A DNA stretch of 8,852 nt, from NCBI GenBank assembly GCA_002842135.1, contig PHCD01000071.1, positions 1 to 8,852 of the forward strand. Reading direction: 5' to 3'. Each line of letters starts with the position of its first letter. The stretch's first letter is position 1. Below, piece after piece: positions 6,560-8,852 of this stretch. This DNA comes from Betaproteobacteria bacterium HGW-Betaproteobacteria-8 (GTDB lineage Bacteria; Pseudomonadota; Gammaproteobacteria; Burkholderiales; Methylophilaceae). The translations under genes and the position numbers were made by a program. The notes under the pieces are model-generated. The model was not told the origin of the DNA. It saw nothing but the letters and a program-made list of their open reading frames with translations, and made no database searches.

Positions 6560-7950
6560 TATTCCTTACCTCGATTCTGACTTTGTTCAGTGAGTGGTTG
6601 CTGCTTGTCCTGCACCAGATAGGCAAGATAAGCTGCCAACGCCCGCCGCTCTTCCTCAGTGCCGGTGAACGGTGGCATAAAGGGTGTCGCAGGAGAATTG
6701 AGCGCACCGATGCGTGCAAATATCGCATCTTCACTCAAGCCCTTCACACGATCCTTGATCGCGTTAATGCCGTTAACGGTATGGCAATACCGGCACTGCA
6801 TCTGGTAAAGGTACTTGCCTGCTGCAATCCGGTTCTGATCGTTGATCTCACGGAATTCCGGCGGGACGAAGGCTGCATGTTTCAAATAGCCATCCCGGTT
6901 CAGGTAGGGCACATCCGCTACTCTTACCCCATTGGCATACATGTAGTCGTAAATGATGTACGGCTTGCGGACAAACTCCCGAACACGCTCAAATTCACCG
7001 ATCAGACCCATTGAACCCACCAGCATGATGACAGCGAGAAACAGCGGTGCCCGTTTAGGCCTGGCATACAGCGACAATGCCCCCATTAACACCATGCCTG
7101 CCAAGCCTACGGTCAGGTAGGTGGCATATTCGGGATGCGCCGCCATGCGACGGGTAACAGCGCCCATCCAGAACAAATCCTTGGCTGCCTGCGGAAACTG
7201 GTCGTAATACCACGCGCCAAACAACACGAACAAGGGGATGCAAACCAGCAACACCATGCCATACAAGCGCATGGCTTTTTGGCGAAGTTCAAGGTCATTG
7301 CGGGTGAAAATCCACGACAGCAGCATTGCCATAGCTGAGGCCCAGGCAATGGACCAGAAAGTACGGAAGCCCAGCGACGGAATCCAGGAAGGGTTGAACA
7401 AGGCTGCAACATAATCCGGCTCGGCCGGGAAATAGGATTTGAGCCAGTTGCCAGGGGTCATCATGAAACCAAGAATGGCGGTAATGATCGCCATGGTGAA
7501 CCATGACGCCACTGCGTAAGTTATACCAAGGCGGAAATTCTTCTGCTTGGCTGGCGTACCCAGAGGACTCGACTTCCAGGAAAGGAACCACCAGAGCAAA
7601 AAGATCATTTCAATATTGAAAACAACCCACTCAATGAACCATTTCCAGAAAAAGACCCGTAATAACGCGCCGATGGCGGCAGGATTGATGATATTGATAT
7701 GAATCCATATGCCTATCCCGGTCAGCGCCCCAATTGCCGTAGCCAGCACAAAAAATGTGAACAGTATCTTGTAGGACAAGGCATCCAGCTTATGATCGTT
7801 GTTCCTGATCGCCAGCCACTGGCTGAGCACCAAGATGATGCTTCCACCGACTGCGGCGCCATGAGAAATGAAAACATGCAGAATGGCATCGAACGCGAAC
7901 AGCAGTCTGTGACCGAGCAGCGGCATATCAAAAATTGGATAATCGAACAT
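6559..7950 (-). CDS. CydA-like membrane subunit with C-terminal cytochrome c domain (first gene of operon)
   Basis: This 463-residue protein has eight predicted helices (about 16-47, 62-86, 94-124, 142-163, 194-215, 228-247, 273-294, 301-318). A charged linker with FVRKPYIIYDYMYANG (327-341) follows, then a monoheme cytochrome c domain: CRYCH at 386-390 and probable ligand M425 in PFMPPF. By eye it aligns with CydA: H25 in FDAILHVFISHG fits His19, and GALTGIGIWIHINIIN fits the helix-2 segment GVATGLTMEFQFGTNW. E114, with E107 seven residues before it, fits helix-3 Glu107, whose partner is Glu99. The Q-loop is missing and W199 stands where His186 would be. GGAAGGGAG precedes the ATG by 4 nt. 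This is probably a c-type electron-entry or catalytic subunit of a bd-like complex with its downstream partner. I know similar proteins are often labelled cytochrome ubiquinol oxidase subunit I, but quinol use looks unlikely here. Confidence 0.8.
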   Translation of the reverse strand: MFDYPIFDMPLLGHRLLFAFDAILHVFISHGAAVGGSIILVLSQWLAIRNNDHKLDALSYKILFTFFVLATAIGALTGIGIWIHINIINPAAIGALLRVFFWKWFIEWVVFNIEMIFLLWWFLSWKSSPLGTPAKQKNFRLGITYAVASWFTMAIITAILGFMMTPGNWLKSYFPAEPDYVAALFNPSWIPSLGFRTFWSIAWASAMAMLLSWIFTRNDLELRQKAMRLYGMVLLVCIPLFVLFGAWYYDQFPQAAKDLFWMGAVTRRMAAHPEYATYLTVGLAGMVLMGALSLYARPKRAPLFLAVIMLVGSMGLIGEFERVREFVRKPYIIYDYMYANGVRVADVPYLNRDGYLKHAAFVPPEFREINDQNRIAAGKYLYQMQCRYCHTVNGINAIKDRVKGLSEDAIFARIGALNSPATPFMPPFTGTEEERRALAAYLAYLVQDKQQPLTEQSQNRGKE

Positions 7951-8013
7951 TATTCTCCCTTCCAGACATTTCTACATTTACCCATGAAACAGGCTTGGTC
8001 TTTAACGGGAGGG

Positions 8014-8041
8014 ATGTTACAAAAACGAAAACATCTGTAAA
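8014..8041 (-). promoter_or_regulatory. Candidate promoter of the cytochrome operon
   Basis: On the minus strand TTTACA (8041-8036) matches five of six -35 positions. TAACAT (8019-8014) matches four of six -10 positions at 16-bp spacing. Transcription would begin near 8007 and give a leader of roughly 57 nt ending in the strong GGAAGGGAG ribosome site. This is motif reading only. Confidence 0.3.
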
Positions 8042-8134
8042 AGTGACATATCGCCGCGCGACAAACTGCCATGCGTCAAATCATCACACAGTGTTATGTA
8101 CGTTTACTTTTCAGGAATCCGATGATGAAACGAA

Positions 8135-8173
8135 TATTGGGCCAGCCCCAAATAACCTGGAACTGGCCCAATA
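8135..8173 (-). terminator. Long perfect hairpin, possible terminator of the transporter gene or leader element
   Basis: TATTGGGCCAG (8135-8145) and CTGGCCCAATA (8163-8173) form a perfect 11-bp inverted repeat with a 17-nt loop. Read leftward, it lies about 105 bp past the transporter stop and is followed by TTCGTTTC, a poor T-tract. Read rightward, the nearest run of T residues starts 16 bp after the stem. It could end the transporter transcript, act in the leader of the cytochrome operon, or be a protein-binding palindrome. Its role is not decided by sequence. Confidence 0.4.
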
Positions 8174-8278
8174 GAATTTATGGAAAAGTTTTTTGTTTAG
8201 CTTTTTGAAAGTCAGCGTGCGATTGGAATAATCATTAACAGCTCACCCTGCTTTCACTGCTGGCTATAAATCCATGCT

Positions 8279-8842
8279 TTACACAATACCCAACAGCGCC
8301 GACAGACCCAGTGTGAAGAAGATAGAAGCGGCGACCATATGCACCCATTTCACCGGGATGCGATGTGCCAGTTTCCCGCCGACAAAAACTGCCGGTACAT
8401 TGGCAATCATCATGCCCAGCGTAGTGCCCAGAACCACAAAGAAAAAAGCCTGATACTGCGCCGCCAGTGCCACTGTGGCAATCTGCGTCTTGTCACCCAT
8501 CTCAGCCAGAAAGAATGTCAGCAGGGTCGTACTGAAAACACCCAGATGACTGTTGCTGCCAGCATCCGAAGCATCCAGCTTGTCAGGAATCAATATCCAG
8601 CCAGCCATCAGGATAAACGAGATGCCCAGCACCCAGCGCAAGACATCCGGCGACAGCAGTGTCGTCAGCCAGGTGCCGAGCAAACCAGCCAGCGCATGAT
8701 TGGCGATGGTAGCCAGCAGAATGCCCAGAATAATGGTGTAAGGTTTTTTGTAACGTGCCGCCAGCAGGAATGCCAGCAGTTGCGTCTTGTCGCCGATCTC
8801 TGCCAATGCAACGACGCCAGTTGATACGAGGAATGCTTCCAT
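8279..8842 (-). CDS. TMEM165/GDT1 (UPF0016) family transporter, probable Mn2+ exporter
   Basis: This 187-residue inner-membrane protein has the hallmark duplicated motif of the family: EIGDKT at residues 15-20 and EMGDKT at 114-119. Each lies at the start of a three-helix repeat and the two halves are related by an internal duplication. The acidic residues of these motifs bind the transported cation. Characterised relatives include the Vibrio Mn2+ exporter MneA and cyanobacterial Mnx, while eukaryotic GDT1 moves Ca2+ and Mn2+. Mn2+ export is therefore the likeliest role, with Ca2+ possible. A hydrophilic linker (about 86-101) joins the halves. Length is typical of bacterial members. Only 10 bp of upstream sequence remain in the window, so its promoter and any Mn-sensing riboswitch cannot be assessed. 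Confidence 0.9.
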   Translation of the reverse strand: MEAFLVSTGVVALAEIGDKTQLLAFLLAARYKKPYTIILGILLATIANHALAGLLGTWLTTLLSPDVLRWVLGISFILMAGWILIPDKLDASDAGSNSHLGVFSTTLLTFFLAEMGDKTQIATVALAAQYQAFFFVVLGTTLGMMIANVPAVFVGGKLAHRIPVKWVHMVAASIFFTLGLSALLGIV

Positions 8843-8852
8843 GAATGAGCTC

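Larger units (their letters stand above)
7951..8278. other. 328-bp intergenic region upstream of the cytochrome operon
   Basis: No credible gene lies here; the short open frames have no family likeness or ribosome site. It contains a long hairpin at 8135-8173, a candidate leftward promoter at 8014-8041 and several A/T-rich stretches (for example 8184-8210). I looked for FNR/Anr (TTGAT-N4-ATCAA) and CRP-like sites and found no convincing match, and no recognisable riboswitch. Confidence 0.6.

Noticed and set aside
5901..6734. 277-codon minus-strand frame spanning the junction of the two cytochrome genes
   Set aside because: It overlaps both CydA-like genes in another frame. The two real frames carry helices, heme motifs and ribosome sites, whereas this one has none.
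7935..8174. 79-codon plus-strand frame covering the intergenic region
   Set aside because: It begins inside the start of the cytochrome gene on the other strand, has no ribosome site or familiar motif, and ends at the hairpin.
3674..8842. A functional oxidative-stress and metal island (FeSOD, bd-like complex, Mn2+ exporter)
   Set aside because: The theme is attractive, but strong terminators separate the units, strands differ and no shared regulatory site is visible, so proximity may be chance.

Overview
The window looks like a chromosomal segment from a Gram-negative betaproteobacterium of moderate GC content. The order metK / lipid A-type acyltransferase / dapF / DUF484 / xerC is, as I recall, typical of Betaproteobacteria. 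Respiratory proteins carrying heme c would suit a Nitrosomonadales or Gallionellaceae-like lineage, but that placement is a guess. I see no mobile element, tRNA, rRNA or CRISPR array.

Left part (1-3459): the first 17 codons of metK are read leftward at the edge. Diverging from it rightward are an HtrB/LpxL-type acyltransferase, dapF, a DUF484 gene and xerC. The last three form a tight run that matches the dapF-yigA-xerC order of E. coli. Middle (3460-5168): an iron-type superoxide dismutase with its own terminator, then a dienelactone hydrolase-family gene. That gene ends in a perfect 16-bp inverted repeat that can stop transcription from both sides.

Right part (5210-8842, all leftward): a TMEM165/GDT1-family transporter (probable Mn2+ exporter), a 328-bp gap with a long hairpin, and a two-gene operon. 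The operon is the most unusual content. Both genes encode eight-helix membrane proteins that I can align by eye to CydA, the catalytic subunit of cytochrome bd. Both lack the quinol-binding Q-loop, and both end in a periplasmic-type monoheme cytochrome c domain. The CydA-like landmarks are divided between them: the first keeps the helix-3 glutamates but has lost the His186-equivalent, while the second keeps both histidines but has lost the glutamates. No CydB gene accompanies them. The simplest reading is a cytochrome c-linked, bd-like heterodimer, perhaps an oxygen reductase. The function is inferred from sequence only.

The remaining genes are housekeeping: SAM synthesis, outer-membrane lipid, lysine/peptidoglycan precursor, chromosome dimer resolution and superoxide defence. 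Their catalytic residues are intact wherever I could check.
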